64,000 nt of DNA from Bryobacterales bacterium. Its GTDB lineage: Bacteria; Acidobacteriota; Terriglobia; Bryobacterales; Bryobacteraceae. Below, piece after piece: positions 34,446 through 45,424 of the stretch (positions are counted from its first letter, which is position 1; every line of letters begins with the position of its first letter). The notes beneath the pieces were generated by a model, which saw nothing but the letters and a program-made list of their open reading frames with translations, had not been told where the DNA came from and ran no database searches. The stretch covers positions 62,001 through 126,000 of the forward strand of contig JADLCT010000039.1 of the NCBI GenBank assembly GCA_020847045.1. The letters run 5' to 3'. The position numbers and the translations under genes are program-made.

Positions 34446-36080
34446 TCACTGCCGGCTGATCGCCGACAACAGCTTCCTCGCCGGATCATGGCCGGGGTGG
34501 AACATGAGCACCCTGCGCAAAGTGATCTCCGCCTCCGCCTTCCGCCCCGCGCCATACTGCGCCACCGCCAGGTTCATGGCCGCGTTGGTCGTTCCCGGGT
34601 GGCCCTCCACAATCCGTTCCCATAGCGCCATCGCTTCGGTCATGCGTCCATCACGAGCCCGGTGGATGCCCAGATTCGCGCCCGCGGCCACGTGGCCGGG
34701 GTCGAGGCGCAGCACACGCTCATACAACCCCTGCGCGCGTTTGGATTGTCCCATCGCGTCACAATACTGCGCCAACTGCGCGAGCAGTTCCGCATCGTCA
34801 GGCTGCTTCCCGGCAAGCCGCTCCAGCATCGCGAACGCCCTCGTTCTGAACGCGGCGTTCTCCATTCCCAGTCCGGCATAGGCGATCGCCAGATCGCGCT
34901 CGCTGCCCGTCCCCGGCCAGAACGGCGTCAACTCCCCGCCCGCCGCGCTCACGCCCGTGCCGGCTGACTGCGTACGGGGCCGCCGGGGAATTTCATGATC
35001 GGTGAAGGCGACGTGCTCCCCCTCGCGGGAACGCGCCTTGGGCATGTGGCAGGCCGCGCAATCATCACCGTTCGCAGAGCGCCGCTCCGGCGTCTCCGAA
35101 CAGCTCTGGCTCTGGTGGCAGCTCTGGCATCGCTGCCGGAAGTAAGCCACGCGACCGTCACCACCGGGCTGCACATGCGGATCGTGACAGGAGATGCACG
35201 CCAGCCGCTCCCCCGCGCCTTTGCGGCAGCCGCTGCGCGCCAGTTGTTCGGCATGGTCGGTTGCGGCGAGCTCGCCGGCTTTTCCACCGCTCCACACATA
35301 CACCGACATGTAGTCCGCCAGGAGCTCGCCTGGACGGAAACCCGCCGCACCCTGCGGCACGCGCGGCACGCGCGACGCTCCCGTCAAATGACACTGTTCG
35401 CAGACGCTATCCCGGCGCGCCGGAGGCAACTTGGCAGGGTTCACGATTTCACCCTCCCGCCAGGGACGCCCCGCGCCGCGCTCCTCCGCATGACGGCTGC
35501 CAGGACCGTGACAGCGCTCACAACTGACTCCGCCTTCGGCGAAGGGCGGCTCGCGGTAGCGGTTCTCCGTCCCGGCTACCGGTTGCGTCCGGCTGGCATG
35601 GCAGTTCAGGCACACGAGCTCGACCGGCCGCGCAATGTCCATCACCGGCTTGCCCGCATACCCAGGCGAAAGCGCCCACACACCTCCGGAAGGGAAGTAG
35701 GAAACCGGGGCCTGGAACAGAAAGCCCTCCTGCGAAAAGAGATAGCTTCGGCCCACGTTCCCCGAGCCCACGAACCACTGCAGGCGCCGCTCCCCGCGCA
35801 CCCCGGCCGCGGCGCGTTCGAACTCCATGCGGTACGCCCCGGCCACCTCGCTCATGCGGTAGCGCACGCCCAGCGGCTTATCCTCAAACCTCGCAGCCGC
35901 GAAGCTCTCCCGCAGCGGGTCCTGTCCCACCCGCCCGCTGGAGCGCGCCATGCCTGTCCGCACATAGCCTTGGTAGATCTCCCTGTGGCACGCGGCGCAC
36001 AACTGGCTGCCCACCTCCCGCGCTGCCGTCCGCGGCGGGACAACACCTTGCATCCACGCTGCCAGCAACAGTTCGATCAT
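34446..36080 (-). CDS. Seven-haem c-type cytochrome with C-terminal TPRs
   Basis: 544 residues. Seven CXXCH motifs begin at residues 28, 157, 187, 227, 295, 318 and 341, so the first 370 residues should bind seven haems. Residues from about 390 carry tetratricopeptide repeats ([59 protein letters not shown]). The haem order and TPR tail recall exported multihaem proteins common in Acidobacteriota and Planctomycetota. The N-terminal leader is short ([13 protein letters not shown]), so export may depend on a start not visible here. It is divergent from a PQQ dehydrogenase and could be its electron acceptor. Confidence 0.88.
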   Translation of the reverse strand: MIELLLAAWMQGVVPPRTAAREVGSQLCAACHREIYQGYVRTGMARSSGRVGQDPLRESFAAARFEDKPLGVRYRMSEVAGAYRMEFERAAAGVRGERRLQWFVGSGNVGRSYLFSQEGFLFQAPVSYFPSGGVWALSPGYAGKPVMDIARPVELVCLNCHASRTQPVAGTENRYREPPFAEGGVSCERCHGPGSRHAEERGAGRPWREGEIVNPAKLPPARRDSVCEQCHLTGASRVPRVPQGAAGFRPGELLADYMSVYVWSGGKAGELAATDHAEQLARSGCRKGAGERLACISCHDPHVQPGGDGRVAYFRQRCQSCHQSQSCSETPERRSANGDDCAACHMPKARSREGEHVAFTDHEIPRRPRTQSAGTGVSAAGGELTPFWPGTGSERDLAIAYAGLGMENAAFRTRAFAMLERLAGKQPDDAELLAQLAQYCDAMGQSKRAQGLYERVLRLDPGHVAAGANLGIHRARDGRMTEAMALWERIVEGHPGTTNAAMNLAVAQYGAGRKAEAEITLRRVLMFHPGHDPARKLLSAISRQ

Positions 36081-36160
36081 GCGTCACGGAAGCCCGTCCG
36101 CCGCGATTTTACCGCACTCGCCGCGGCGCTCCACTTGGATATGATGTCCCGGTCACTCCC

Positions 36161-38212
36161 ATGCGCACCGCAGTTGGTTCCGTCATTGCCCTTATCTTCG
36201 CCGGCAGCCCCGGCCTTGCCCAATCGCCGGAGCAGTCTCCGTTATATTCGCCGCTCAAGCAGATTCACCGCGGCAATGCGGCCAGACTGGTGAAGGCCTG
36301 GCAATACGATTCCGGCGACGAGTTCAAGGCTTCCGAGATTCAGTGCCGTCCTCTGGTAATCGATGGCGTCCTCTACGCCACCACACCCAAACTGCGCGTG
36401 GTGGCGCTGGACGGCGCCACCGGCAAGGAGCTTTGGAGCTTCGACCCGTTCTTCGGCAAGCCCGTTACCTCCAAGCAACGCAGCCGCGGCTTCATGCACT
36501 GGAACGAGCGTCTCTATTTTGGAGCGGGCCACCAGTTGTTCGCCCTCGACCGGAAAACGGGCAAGCTCGTCGAGGAGTTCGGAGTGCATGGCCGCGTCGA
36601 CCTGCGCCAGGGGCTTGGCCGCGACCCCGAAAGCCAGCGTCTGCAAATGACCTCGCCCGGCGTGGTCTACAACGGACTTCTCATCGTCGGCTTCCTCACC
36701 AGCGAAGCGCTTCCTTCCTCGCCCGGCGACATCCGCGCCTATGACGCCCGCACCGGTCAACTGCGCTGGAGCTTTCACACGATTCCGCATCCCGGTGAAC
36801 CCGGCTACGAAACCTGGCCCACCGATGGCTGGAAAACACTGGGTGGCGCCAACTCCTGGCCGGGACTCACGCTGGACGAGAAACGCGGCCTGGTCTTTGT
36901 GCCCACCGGCTCGGCCGCCTTTGATTTCTATGGCGGCAACCGCCCCGGCGACAACCTGTACGCCAACAGTTTGATCGCACTGAACGCGGCCACGGGCAAG
37001 CACGTTTGGCACTTTCAGTTCGTCAAGCACGACGTGTGGGACCGCGACCTGCCCACGGCGCCCGTCCTGGTCACGGTGAAGCGTGAGGGCCGCACCATTG
37101 ATGCCGTCGCGCAGTGCACCAAGTCGGGCCACGTGTTCGTGTTCAACCGCGAGACCGGCGAATCGATGTTCCCTTTACAAACCGTGCAAACGCCCGCCTC
37201 GCCCGCCGAGGGCGAACGGCTTTCGCCCACTCAGGTTCTTCCTGTGAAGCCTGAGCCCTTTGCCCGCCAGCAACTCACCGAAACGATGTTGACCAGCCGA
37301 ACGCCCGAGGCCCGCGTGAGCGCGCTCAAGCGTTTCCGCACCTACCGCTCCGGACCGCAGTTCACACCGCCAAGCTTTGAAGGCACGGTGATCTTTCCCG
37401 GCTTCGACGGCGGCGCCGAATGGGGCGGGCAGGCATACGACCCTGAAACCGGACTGCTCTACATCAACTCGAACGAGATGGCCTGGATCCTGCGCCTGGT
37501 CCCACAGGGTGGGGGCGAGCGCAGGTCCACCGCATCGCGGCTCTACTCACGCCATTGCGCCACCTGCCATCGCGAAGACCGCAAAGGGACTCCCCCCGAA
37601 TTCCCGTCGCTGTTGAATCTGGAGGGCAAGAACGTCGAGGAGGTAATCCGGAAAGGCGCTGGACGCATGCCCGGTTTCGCTTTTCTGGGCGATGCGGGCG
37701 TGCGGGCGCTCACCGGCTTCGTGCGTACGGGCGGCGACAAGGAGGTGGAGTTGCCCGCGCCGCGCGCCTCACGCGAAGTGCAGTTGAAGTACCGCACCGA
37801 TGGCTACAACAAGTTCCTCGACGAAGATGGTTACCCGGCCATTGCTCCGCCCTGGGGCACGTTGAACGCGCTGAACGTCAGCACGGGCGAGTATGCCTGG
37901 CGGATTCCTTTTGGAGAGTTTCCGGAACTGGCGGCCAAGGGTATGAAGAACACCGGCACCGAAAACTACGGCGGCGCCGTGGTTACGGCGGGTGGTCTGC
38001 TCTTCATCGGCGCCACCAACCACGACCGCAAGTTCCACGTGTTCGACAAGCGGAGCGGCAAGCTTCTGTGGGAAGCGCTGCTGCCCGCGGGCGGCAACGC
38101 CACGCCCGTCGTGTATGAGGTGCGCGGCAAACAGTACGTCGCCATCGCCGCCGGTGGAGGCAAGAGCGGCGCGCCTGCGGGCGGCGCTTATGTGGCCTTC
38201 GCCTTGCCGTAA
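36161..38212 (+). CDS. PQQ-dependent dehydrogenase with inserted cytochrome c domain
   Basis: 683 residues. Signal peptide [20 protein letters not shown], propeller blades with [40 protein letters not shown], and the calcium/PQQ-site-like [16 protein letters not shown] c-type haem domain (CATCH at 466-470; probable axial Met503 in GRMPGF) is inserted late in the propeller, before the last blades ([39 protein letters not shown]). This layout matches the membrane-type glucose/quinate-like quinoproteins of Acidobacteriota. TATGAT (36140-36145) lies 15 bases before the ATG. Confidence 0.9.
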   Translation: MRTAVGSVIALIFAGSPGLAQSPEQSPLYSPLKQIHRGNAARLVKAWQYDSGDEFKASEIQCRPLVIDGVLYATTPKLRVVALDGATGKELWSFDPFFGKPVTSKQRSRGFMHWNERLYFGAGHQLFALDRKTGKLVEEFGVHGRVDLRQGLGRDPESQRLQMTSPGVVYNGLLIVGFLTSEALPSSPGDIRAYDARTGQLRWSFHTIPHPGEPGYETWPTDGWKTLGGANSWPGLTLDEKRGLVFVPTGSAAFDFYGGNRPGDNLYANSLIALNAATGKHVWHFQFVKHDVWDRDLPTAPVLVTVKREGRTIDAVAQCTKSGHVFVFNRETGESMFPLQTVQTPASPAEGERLSPTQVLPVKPEPFARQQLTETMLTSRTPEARVSALKRFRTYRSGPQFTPPSFEGTVIFPGFDGGAEWGGQAYDPETGLLYINSNEMAWILRLVPQGGGERRSTASRLYSRHCATCHREDRKGTPPEFPSLLNLEGKNVEEVIRKGAGRMPGFAFLGDAGVRALTGFVRTGGDKEVELPAPRASREVQLKYRTDGYNKFLDEDGYPAIAPPWGTLNALNVSTGEYAWRIPFGEFPELAAKGMKNTGTENYGGAVVTAGGLLFIGATNHDRKFHVFDKRSGKLLWEALLPAGGNATPVVYEVRGKQYVAIAAGGGKSGAPAGGAYVAFALP

Positions 38213-38222
38213 TCACGGCCGG

Positions 38223-39686
38223 CTAACGGGCGAGCTTGATCACCCAGGCCGGCTGGCGCATCAGATCCTCGGGCATCTCCGGGAGGCTCACGCGCACGCC
38301 GCCTTTCACGCCGTGCACCTTTAGCGCGCCCGCCGCGCCCAGTAGCGATGCGTTCTTCACGCCCGTCACATTTTGCACGAAGAACCGCTTCCCCGGCCAG
38401 CGCGGCAGAATCGCGTAGACATCCTCGCCCTTCGCCGTGAAGAACGCCTCGATGGACGCCTTGCCTGGCGCCTGCTTTGCCGTGAGTTGCGTGACATTGT
38501 ACGCCGTCGAGTACTCCTTGTTGTATTCGACCTTCGGTTGCTCGCCCGCGCTCCACTGCCGCGTCGCCTTCCACGGCTTCGTGCCGTAAATCGCCTCGCC
38601 GTTCACCTTCAGCCACTCACCAATCTCGATCAGGCGCTCTTCCATGACGACGGGAATCGTGCCGTCGCCGTCAGGCCCAATATCGAGCAGCAGGTTGCCG
38701 CCGCGGCTCACCAGATCGGCGAACATGATCACCAGGTCGCGCCCGGAATGGTAGTGCTCCAGCCGTTCCGCCCGGTTGTAGCCGTAGCTGAAACCCATGC
38801 CGCGGCTCTCCTCCCAGGGGTGATCCATGCCGCTCATGCCGGGCGTGTACTCGGTGGTCCAGTAGCCGCCGTGCTTGTGGCGCGAGTCTTTACCCCAGCG
38901 ATCGTTGATGACCACCTCGTCCTTCACCGGACTCTCATTGAACAGCCAGGCCAGCAGCGCCGGTGAGCCCCACTCGGCCGAGGGCAGATCCCATTCGCCG
39001 TCGCTGAAAATGATCGACGGCTGATAGCGCGTGACAAGGTCCTTGAACTGCGGCGTCATGTGCTCGCGGATGTAGCGCGGCTTGTCGGAGAGCCACAGCG
39101 GGTTGTACCACTCGTAGAGCGAATAGTAGAAGCCCATCTTCAAGCCCTTGCGGCGCACGGCGCTGGTGAGGGCGCCCAGGATGTCGCTCCTGGGACCGGT
39201 CTCGACGGCGTTCCACGGCCGTCCCCAGGTCGCCGAGGCCTCCTGGCTCGGCCAGAGCGCGAAGCCTTCGTGGTGCTTCGAGGTGAGCGCCACATACTTC
39301 GCTCCCGACCGCGCGAACACATCGGCCCAGTGATCCGGATCGTAGAGTTCGGCGCGGAATTGCGGCGCCAGATCCTGATAGGGGAACTCCGCACCGTACA
39401 GCTTCTTGTGATATGCCCAGGTGCCCTTTTGCAGCTCACTCGCCTTCGGGTTGTCGCGGCCATTCGTCATGGCGTTCCAATACCACTCGGCGTAGGCCAG
39501 TTTGCCGGGCAGCACCGGCGCATACGCGGGCACGGAGTAGACGCCCCAATGGATGAAGATTCCGAACTTGGCTTCCGTGAACCAGGAGGGCGTGGGCCGT
39601 TTGTCGATCGACTCCCATGTGGGCTCGTAGCGTTGCGCCGCAGCCAGCGCCGCCGTCAGGAACATCACCGCCATTAATCGTCTCAT
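38223..39686 (-). CDS. Alpha-L-fucosidase, GH29
   Basis: 487-residue exported glycosidase. Signal peptide RRLMAVMFLTAALAAAQ. GH29 landmarks: WFTEAKFGIFIHWGVYSVPA, YVALTSKHHEGFALWPS, and the nucleophile aspartate in IIFSDGEWDLPSAEWG. The C-terminal beta-sandwich follows NLLLDIGPDGDGTIP. It removes alpha-linked fucose from glycans. GGGAG lies upstream of the ATG. It fits the broader set of exported glycan-degrading enzymes here (sulfatase, PIG-L deacetylase). Confidence 0.93.
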   Translation of the reverse strand: MRRLMAVMFLTAALAAAQRYEPTWESIDKRPTPSWFTEAKFGIFIHWGVYSVPAYAPVLPGKLAYAEWYWNAMTNGRDNPKASELQKGTWAYHKKLYGAEFPYQDLAPQFRAELYDPDHWADVFARSGAKYVALTSKHHEGFALWPSQEASATWGRPWNAVETGPRSDILGALTSAVRRKGLKMGFYYSLYEWYNPLWLSDKPRYIREHMTPQFKDLVTRYQPSIIFSDGEWDLPSAEWGSPALLAWLFNESPVKDEVVINDRWGKDSRHKHGGYWTTEYTPGMSGMDHPWEESRGMGFSYGYNRAERLEHYHSGRDLVIMFADLVSRGGNLLLDIGPDGDGTIPVVMEERLIEIGEWLKVNGEAIYGTKPWKATRQWSAGEQPKVEYNKEYSTAYNVTQLTAKQAPGKASIEAFFTAKGEDVYAILPRWPGKRFFVQNVTGVKNASLLGAAGALKVHGVKGGVRVSLPEMPEDLMRQPAWVIKLAR

Positions 39687-39766
39687 CGTGTCTCCCGTGG
39701 CCAGCCGCGCCGGCAGCCATCAGGAAACATCGTCTCACGGCCGGTCTGCCGTGGGGCGCGGCCAAA

Positions 39767-39796
39767 CAAAAAAGCCCACCCCCGAAGGGATGGGCT
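39767..39796 (-). terminator. Rho-independent terminator after groEL
   Basis: On the minus strand a 10-bp stem AGCCCATCCC/GGGGTGGGCT (one T-G pair) closes a UUCG tetraloop and is followed by six Ts. It lies 60 bases past the groEL stop and is a textbook intrinsic terminator. Confidence 0.92.
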
Positions 39797-39855
39797 CTCT
39801 TGTGTACTGGACATGGCCACCGCCGCGAGGCGGAAAGCTTGGCGCGGGTAGCGCC

Positions 39856-41535
<1,680 letters not shown>

Positions 41536-41865
41536 TTAGCTGGCCTTCGACTTCTTGGCCGGAGCGCTGCCCGATTCCAGCACGCCGAGAATCTCGTCCT
41601 CGCGCAGAATCAGGTACTCTTCGCCATCGATCTTGATCTCGTTGCCCGCGTACTTGCCGAACAGAATGCGGTCGCCAACCTGAACTTCCAGAGCGATCAG
41701 CTTTCCGTCTTCCAGACGGCGGCCCTTGCCAACCGCCACCACTTCGGCTTCCTGCGGCTTTTCCTTGGCGGTGTCGGGAATGATGATTCCACCCTTCACC
41801 GTCTCGGTCTCCTCAATCCGCTTCACGACAATACGGTCGTAGAGCGGGCGGATGTTCATTGCCAT
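41536..41865 (-). CDS. groS: 10 kDa co-chaperonin GroES
   Basis: 109 residues. [16 protein letters not shown] at the N-terminus, the mobile-loop segment [17 protein letters not shown], and [18 protein letters not shown]. The C-terminus has an extra Ala/Lys/Ser tail ([12 protein letters not shown]). The frame extends upstream, but GGAGG ten bases before the ATG at 41865 fixes the start. It is the first gene of the operon, with a leader of about 160 bases carrying a CIRCE-like element at its start. Confidence 0.98.
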   Translation of the reverse strand: MAMNIRPLYDRIVVKRIEETETVKGGIIIPDTAKEKPQEAEVVAVGKGRRLEDGKLIALEVQVGDRILFGKYAGNEIKIDGEEYLILREDEILGVLESGSAPAKKSKAS

Positions 41866-42028
41866 GGGTGTTTGACCTCCATTGAATCGAACTGCTGCTT
41901 TAGAAAAAAACCGTGCCGGGCGCACTCGCAGCGAGGTGGCAACCTCCACTGCTCGCGGCTGCTTTGGCCGCTGGCACGCCCAAAACCTGTCTTGTGAGCC
42001 GGGCGAACGCCCAGTTCACTTCTTATTT

Positions 42029-42055
42029 TTAGCACAGTTTTCCGATGAGTGACAG
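42029..42055 (-). promoter_or_regulatory. Degenerate CIRCE-like operator overlapping the groESL promoter
   Basis: On the minus strand CTGTCACTC-N9-CTGTGCTAA matches the HrcA operator consensus TTAGCACTC-N9-GAGTGCTAA at 13 of 18 arm positions with the exact nine-base spacer. A possible promoter overlaps it (-35 CTGTCA, -10 TAAAAA, 18-base spacer). HrcA repression of groESL is therefore plausible; no hrcA is in this window. Confidence 0.5.
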
Positions 42056-42232
42056 TTTTTTCCGGTAAGACACTACAAACAAAGGGAAAATAGTTTTAAC
42101 TCATCACCATGGTTGATTGCTGCCCACTCACATATATCTGCCTCGACTCACACCGTTACTACACACTACGCCGCAGCGCACCTCTCTCGCCTTTCCGCTA
42201 ATATACTGATTAATATAAACTTAGGCCGCCGG
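42056..42232. other. AT-rich gap without genes
   Basis: About 180 bases upstream of the groESL promoter and beyond the end of amidohydrolase C. It is clearly more AT-rich than its surroundings (for example TATACTGATTAATATAAAC near 42201). I see no gene, repeat or strong hairpin; it may be a promoter-proximal upstream region. Confidence 0.5.
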
Positions 42233-43522
42233 CTACTTCCGCGCGCGGATGGACTGCCCCAGCGTCCCATCCCACCGGCCGTCGCCTTGCGGACCATACT
42301 CTTTCGGCAATGTGTTCCAGTCCGAGCGAGTCAAGCCGTTCAGATCCCACACCACGCGCCCCTCCCGCACGGTGAGTTCGGCAACAATCTTTTTATCGCC
42401 CTGCAGACGCGCCCCGTACACGTCGGTGTAGCCAAATTTGCCCGTCAGCACACTCAACACCGCCACATCCGCCACAGCACCCACGGTGAGGTGCCCCAAC
42501 TCCTCGCGCCGGATCTCCCTGGCCGGATTCCAGGTGGAGCGCGCCACCACTTCGTCCATCGGCATCCCCATCACCAGAAACTTGGACATCACGTTGGTCA
42601 TGTCCTTCATCCCGGCGTTCATCGAGGTGATGTGCAGATCCGTCGAAATCGAATCGGGCCAGAAGTCCTGCCGCATCGCCGGCACGGCCTGGCGGAACAC
42701 AAAGCTGCCGCCGCCGTGGCCCACGTCGAAGAGAACGCCCCGCTTGCGGCCTTCGCGCAGGTACTCGCGCACCTTCCCCTGCGCATCCAGCATCGGCACC
42801 GAGGCCAGGTAGGTGTGCGTGTAGATGTCGCCCGGCCGGAGTTTCTTCGAGATCAACTCCTCATACGGCCGCTCGGGCTGAAACTTGCCAAAGTCGACAA
42901 TTAACGGCGTACCCGACTCATTGGCGCAGGCCAGCGCGTTGTCCACGGCAATCCAGTTGGGAGCGGTATAGTGAGCCGTCTTCACGCCCACGATGTCCTT
43001 GCGGTACTGTTTGATCCGTTCGGCGCAGGCCTTCGCATTCATCTCGTTCGTATTCTGCTCCACATCCGAGCCGCCGCCCATGCCGGTGCCGACAATGTTC
43101 AGAAACGCCAGCACGCGCGTATGCGACTTGTCGATGACGCGCGTTTTGAACCGCGGGAAGCTCTTCCAGCCCGACGAGCCGGCGTCCACCATCGTCGTCA
43201 CGCCCGAACGGAAGCTATGGTCGTCCGGCATCACGCTTGACTCACCCATGTACTCACGGCCCTCGCCCGCGAAGACGTGCACATGGATGTCAATCAGCCC
43301 CGGCGCCACATAGAGGCCGCTCACATCCACCGTCTTGAGCGCCTGCGAGGCGGGAATCCCGGCCGACACGGCGGCGATGCGGCCATCTTTGATGGCGACG
43401 TCGCGCACGGCGTTGATCCGGTTCCGCGCGTCGAGAACCGTGCCGCCCTTCAGCAGCAGATCGTACTGCTGGGCATGCAGCGCGAGAGAAGCAAGCAACG
43501 GGACAATGAATAAGCGGAGCAT
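42233..43522 (-). CDS. Amidohydrolase/deacetylase-family metallohydrolase (paralogue C)
   Basis: 429-residue third paralogue of the pair at 1620-4087. Signal peptide LRLFIVPLLASLALHAQ, metal motif LIDIHVHVF, RVLAFLNIVGTGMGG, VGVKTAHY with the probable bridging lysine, RPGDIYTHTYLA, and SISTDLH. The C-terminus is longer than in copies A and B. The frame opens to 43570, but the ATG at 43522 gives the leader and lies seven bases after TACAAT (43535-43530). It follows a serine hydrolase and a NIPSNAP gene on the same strand. The substrate is unknown. Confidence 0.85.
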   Translation of the reverse strand: MLRLFIVPLLASLALHAQQYDLLLKGGTVLDARNRINAVRDVAIKDGRIAAVSAGIPASQALKTVDVSGLYVAPGLIDIHVHVFAGEGREYMGESSVMPDDHSFRSGVTTMVDAGSSGWKSFPRFKTRVIDKSHTRVLAFLNIVGTGMGGGSDVEQNTNEMNAKACAERIKQYRKDIVGVKTAHYTAPNWIAVDNALACANESGTPLIVDFGKFQPERPYEELISKKLRPGDIYTHTYLASVPMLDAQGKVREYLREGRKRGVLFDVGHGGGSFVFRQAVPAMRQDFWPDSISTDLHITSMNAGMKDMTNVMSKFLVMGMPMDEVVARSTWNPAREIRREELGHLTVGAVADVAVLSVLTGKFGYTDVYGARLQGDKKIVAELTVREGRVVWDLNGLTRSDWNTLPKEYGPQGDGRWDGTLGQSIRARK

Positions 43523-43529
43523 GCGGGGG

Positions 43530-43535
43530 ATTGTA
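43530..43535 (-). promoter_or_regulatory. Candidate internal -10 element for amidohydrolase C
   Basis: Minus-strand TACAAT ends seven bases before the ATG at 43522, in the 31-base gap after the serine hydrolase gene, so the gene may also have its own start site. Confidence 0.4.
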
Positions 43536-43553
43536 TCGTACTCGCGCCGCGCC

Positions 43554-44618
43554 TTACGGATGCAAGGCATCCAGGATCTCGCCCGCCAGTCCGTCCACGC
43601 CCGCCCCGTCCATGTTCACCATCACCACAACCGCGTTTCCCGAGGCCGGTTCCAGGAACAACCGGGTGGAAGTGCCCTGCTGCCCGCCGCTGTGGCCCAC
43701 CACGCGGCGCCCGTTCCGCTCCCGCAGGTCCCAGCCATAGCCGTAGCTCGACTTGCCGCCGTCGCGCAACGTCTGCGGCGCCCACATCGTTTCCAGCGTC
43801 TCCGGTTTCAGCAGCACGCCGCCGCGCACGGCGAGCGCGAAGCGAATCAGGTCGCCCGCCGCCGCCACCATGCCGCCGCCAGGAATCTTGTTCGACGTAT
43901 CGGTCAGGCCCGCGTTGAACACCGTGCCATCCGCCCGCTTTGAATAGAACCGCGTCCTGTGCCGGATAATCTCCCAGCGGTTGTCATCGCGGAGCGTGGT
44001 CAAACCCGCCGGCTGGCAGATGTGCCGCTGCACGTACTCGTGGAAACGCTCGCCCGAAGCCGCCTGCACTGCCGCTCCAGCAAGGTTGTAGCCGTAGGTC
44101 GAGTAGCTGTACTTGCTTCCCGGCGCCGCCACCAGCGGATCATTGGCGAACACGCCCAGCGAATCGGCCACGTTGTCATAGTGCCGCACCGTATCCATCT
44201 CCTCGTTGCCGTTGTAGTGGCGGATCCCGCCCAGGTGCGCCAGCAGAAGACCCACCGTTACGGTTCCCTGCGGCTTGGCCGGGAATGACGGCACATAACG
44301 CTGCACGGGCGAATGCAAATCCAGCCGGCCCTGCTCCCATAGTTGCATCGCCGCCACGGCGGTGATGGGTTTCGAGATCGACGCCAGCCGGAACACGGTT
44401 TGCGATGTCGCCGGAACCAGCGCCTCCAGGTCCTGGAAGCCGTAGCCCTGCTCCCAGCGCAGTTCGCCACTCACGGCCACGGACACGGACAGCCCCGGAA
44501 TCGAATCCTTGGCCATCTTCGCTTCCACCAGGCGGTTGATCCGCTCGATGGTTTCCACCGGCAGTTGCGCGCACACCGGCAGCGCGCTCAATACGAGTAA
44601 GAAGGTCCTGCGCAGCAT
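43554..44618 (-). CDS. Beta-lactamase-family serine hydrolase, exported
   Basis: 354 residues. Signal peptide LRRTFLLVLSALPVCAQ. The class C fold motifs are present: SxxK as SISK in FRLASISKPITAV, YxN as YGYN in YSTYGYNLAG, and HSGG in VVGHSGGQQG in place of KTG. Such proteins include esterases, D-aminopeptidases and DD-peptidases; a true beta-lactamase is less likely. It sits between NIPSNAP and amidohydrolase C with short gaps, suggesting one exported amide- or ester-cleaving unit. Confidence 0.9.
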   Translation of the reverse strand: MLRRTFLLVLSALPVCAQLPVETIERINRLVEAKMAKDSIPGLSVSVAVSGELRWEQGYGFQDLEALVPATSQTVFRLASISKPITAVAAMQLWEQGRLDLHSPVQRYVPSFPAKPQGTVTVGLLLAHLGGIRHYNGNEEMDTVRHYDNVADSLGVFANDPLVAAPGSKYSYSTYGYNLAGAAVQAASGERFHEYVQRHICQPAGLTTLRDDNRWEIIRHRTRFYSKRADGTVFNAGLTDTSNKIPGGGMVAAAGDLIRFALAVRGGVLLKPETLETMWAPQTLRDGGKSSYGYGWDLRERNGRRVVGHSGGQQGTSTRLFLEPASGNAVVVMVNMDGAGVDGLAGEILDALHP

Positions 44619-44621
44619 AGG

Positions 44622-45395
44622 TTATCGGACAGGCGAGAAGGGCAGCGGGCGGAGGAAGGTCGAACTGATGTTGGAAACCACCTCGGGGTCGCTCAAGCCG
44701 GGCGTGGCCCGCAGCTTCACCCACTCGGGGTGGCTGACAAAGTCCGACCATGTCTTTTCGCGATGGCCCAGGCTGTCGTAGCCGAGCATGTATGTCAGGT
44801 TCGGCATGTCCGGCCCATAGATGGTTTCGCCGAAAAAGACGGGCGCCATGCCCACCTTGCGGAAGATGTCCACCTCGCCGTTGTCGAACATCCCGATCTT
44901 CCGCCCCAAAGTGCCGAACGTGTTCGACTCATAGGTGCGCAGCTCAAACACGCGCGAGTTCTCCTTGGGCTTGGGCAGTTCCAGGTCTGGAAATCCAGGG
45001 AATCCGCGCAGCAGCCGCGCTTCAACCCGGGTAAAGCTCAGCCCCGCATCGGAGTTCAGTTTCGCCACGGCCTTTCGCATACCGCTTTCGGCGAAGATCT
45101 CCCGTTTCTGTTCTTCAATCGCCGCCGCCGAAGGGAAGCTCATCAAGGTCAGTACAAAAGGGCCCTTGGGCGCCACCAGTTGCCCGAAGTAGCCGTGGCC
45201 TTTCACGCCGGCTTTGTCCGCGGCGGCGGCCATGGCCTTCAGAAAATCGGTGGTACGCTGCATCTGGCCGTCGGCCGAGTTGCGGCAGTAATAATAAGTG
45301 AGTTCCAGCAGGTGGCGGTTTCTGGTTTGTGCTTGCATGGCGTGTGTGGCGATGCCGGCGGCTGCCGTAACGGCGAACGCTTCTCGGCGGGTCAT
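44622..45395 (-). CDS. NIPSNAP-family protein with Tat-like leader
   Basis: 257 residues with two ferredoxin-like alpha/beta NIPSNAP repeats: HLLELTYYYCRN...FGQLVAPKGPFVLTLMSFPS, then RVFELRTYESNTFGTLGRKIGMF...NLTYMLGYDSLGHREKTWSDF. The N-terminus TRREAFAVTAAAGIATHA resembles a Tat leader. The frame opens further upstream, but the ATG at 45395 is preferred; TATCCT (45407-45402) ends six bases before it. The molecular role is unknown. It is first in a three-gene leftward run. Confidence 0.85.
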   Translation of the reverse strand: MTRREAFAVTAAAGIATHAMQAQTRNRHLLELTYYYCRNSADGQMQRTTDFLKAMAAAADKAGVKGHGYFGQLVAPKGPFVLTLMSFPSAAAIEEQKREIFAESGMRKAVAKLNSDAGLSFTRVEARLLRGFPGFPDLELPKPKENSRVFELRTYESNTFGTLGRKIGMFDNGEVDIFRKVGMAPVFFGETIYGPDMPNLTYMLGYDSLGHREKTWSDFVSHPEWVKLRATPGLSDPEVVSNISSTFLRPLPFSPVR

Positions 45396-45401
45396 CTTAA
45401 G

Positions 45402-45407
45402 AGGATA
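45402..45407 (-). promoter_or_regulatory. Candidate -10 element for the NIPSNAP operon (leaderless type)
   Basis: Minus-strand TATCCT, six bases before the ATG at 45395. Only 29 bases separate this start from the divergent gene at 45425. Confidence 0.45.
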
Positions 45408-45424
45408 TCTCCGCGCAGCATGCC

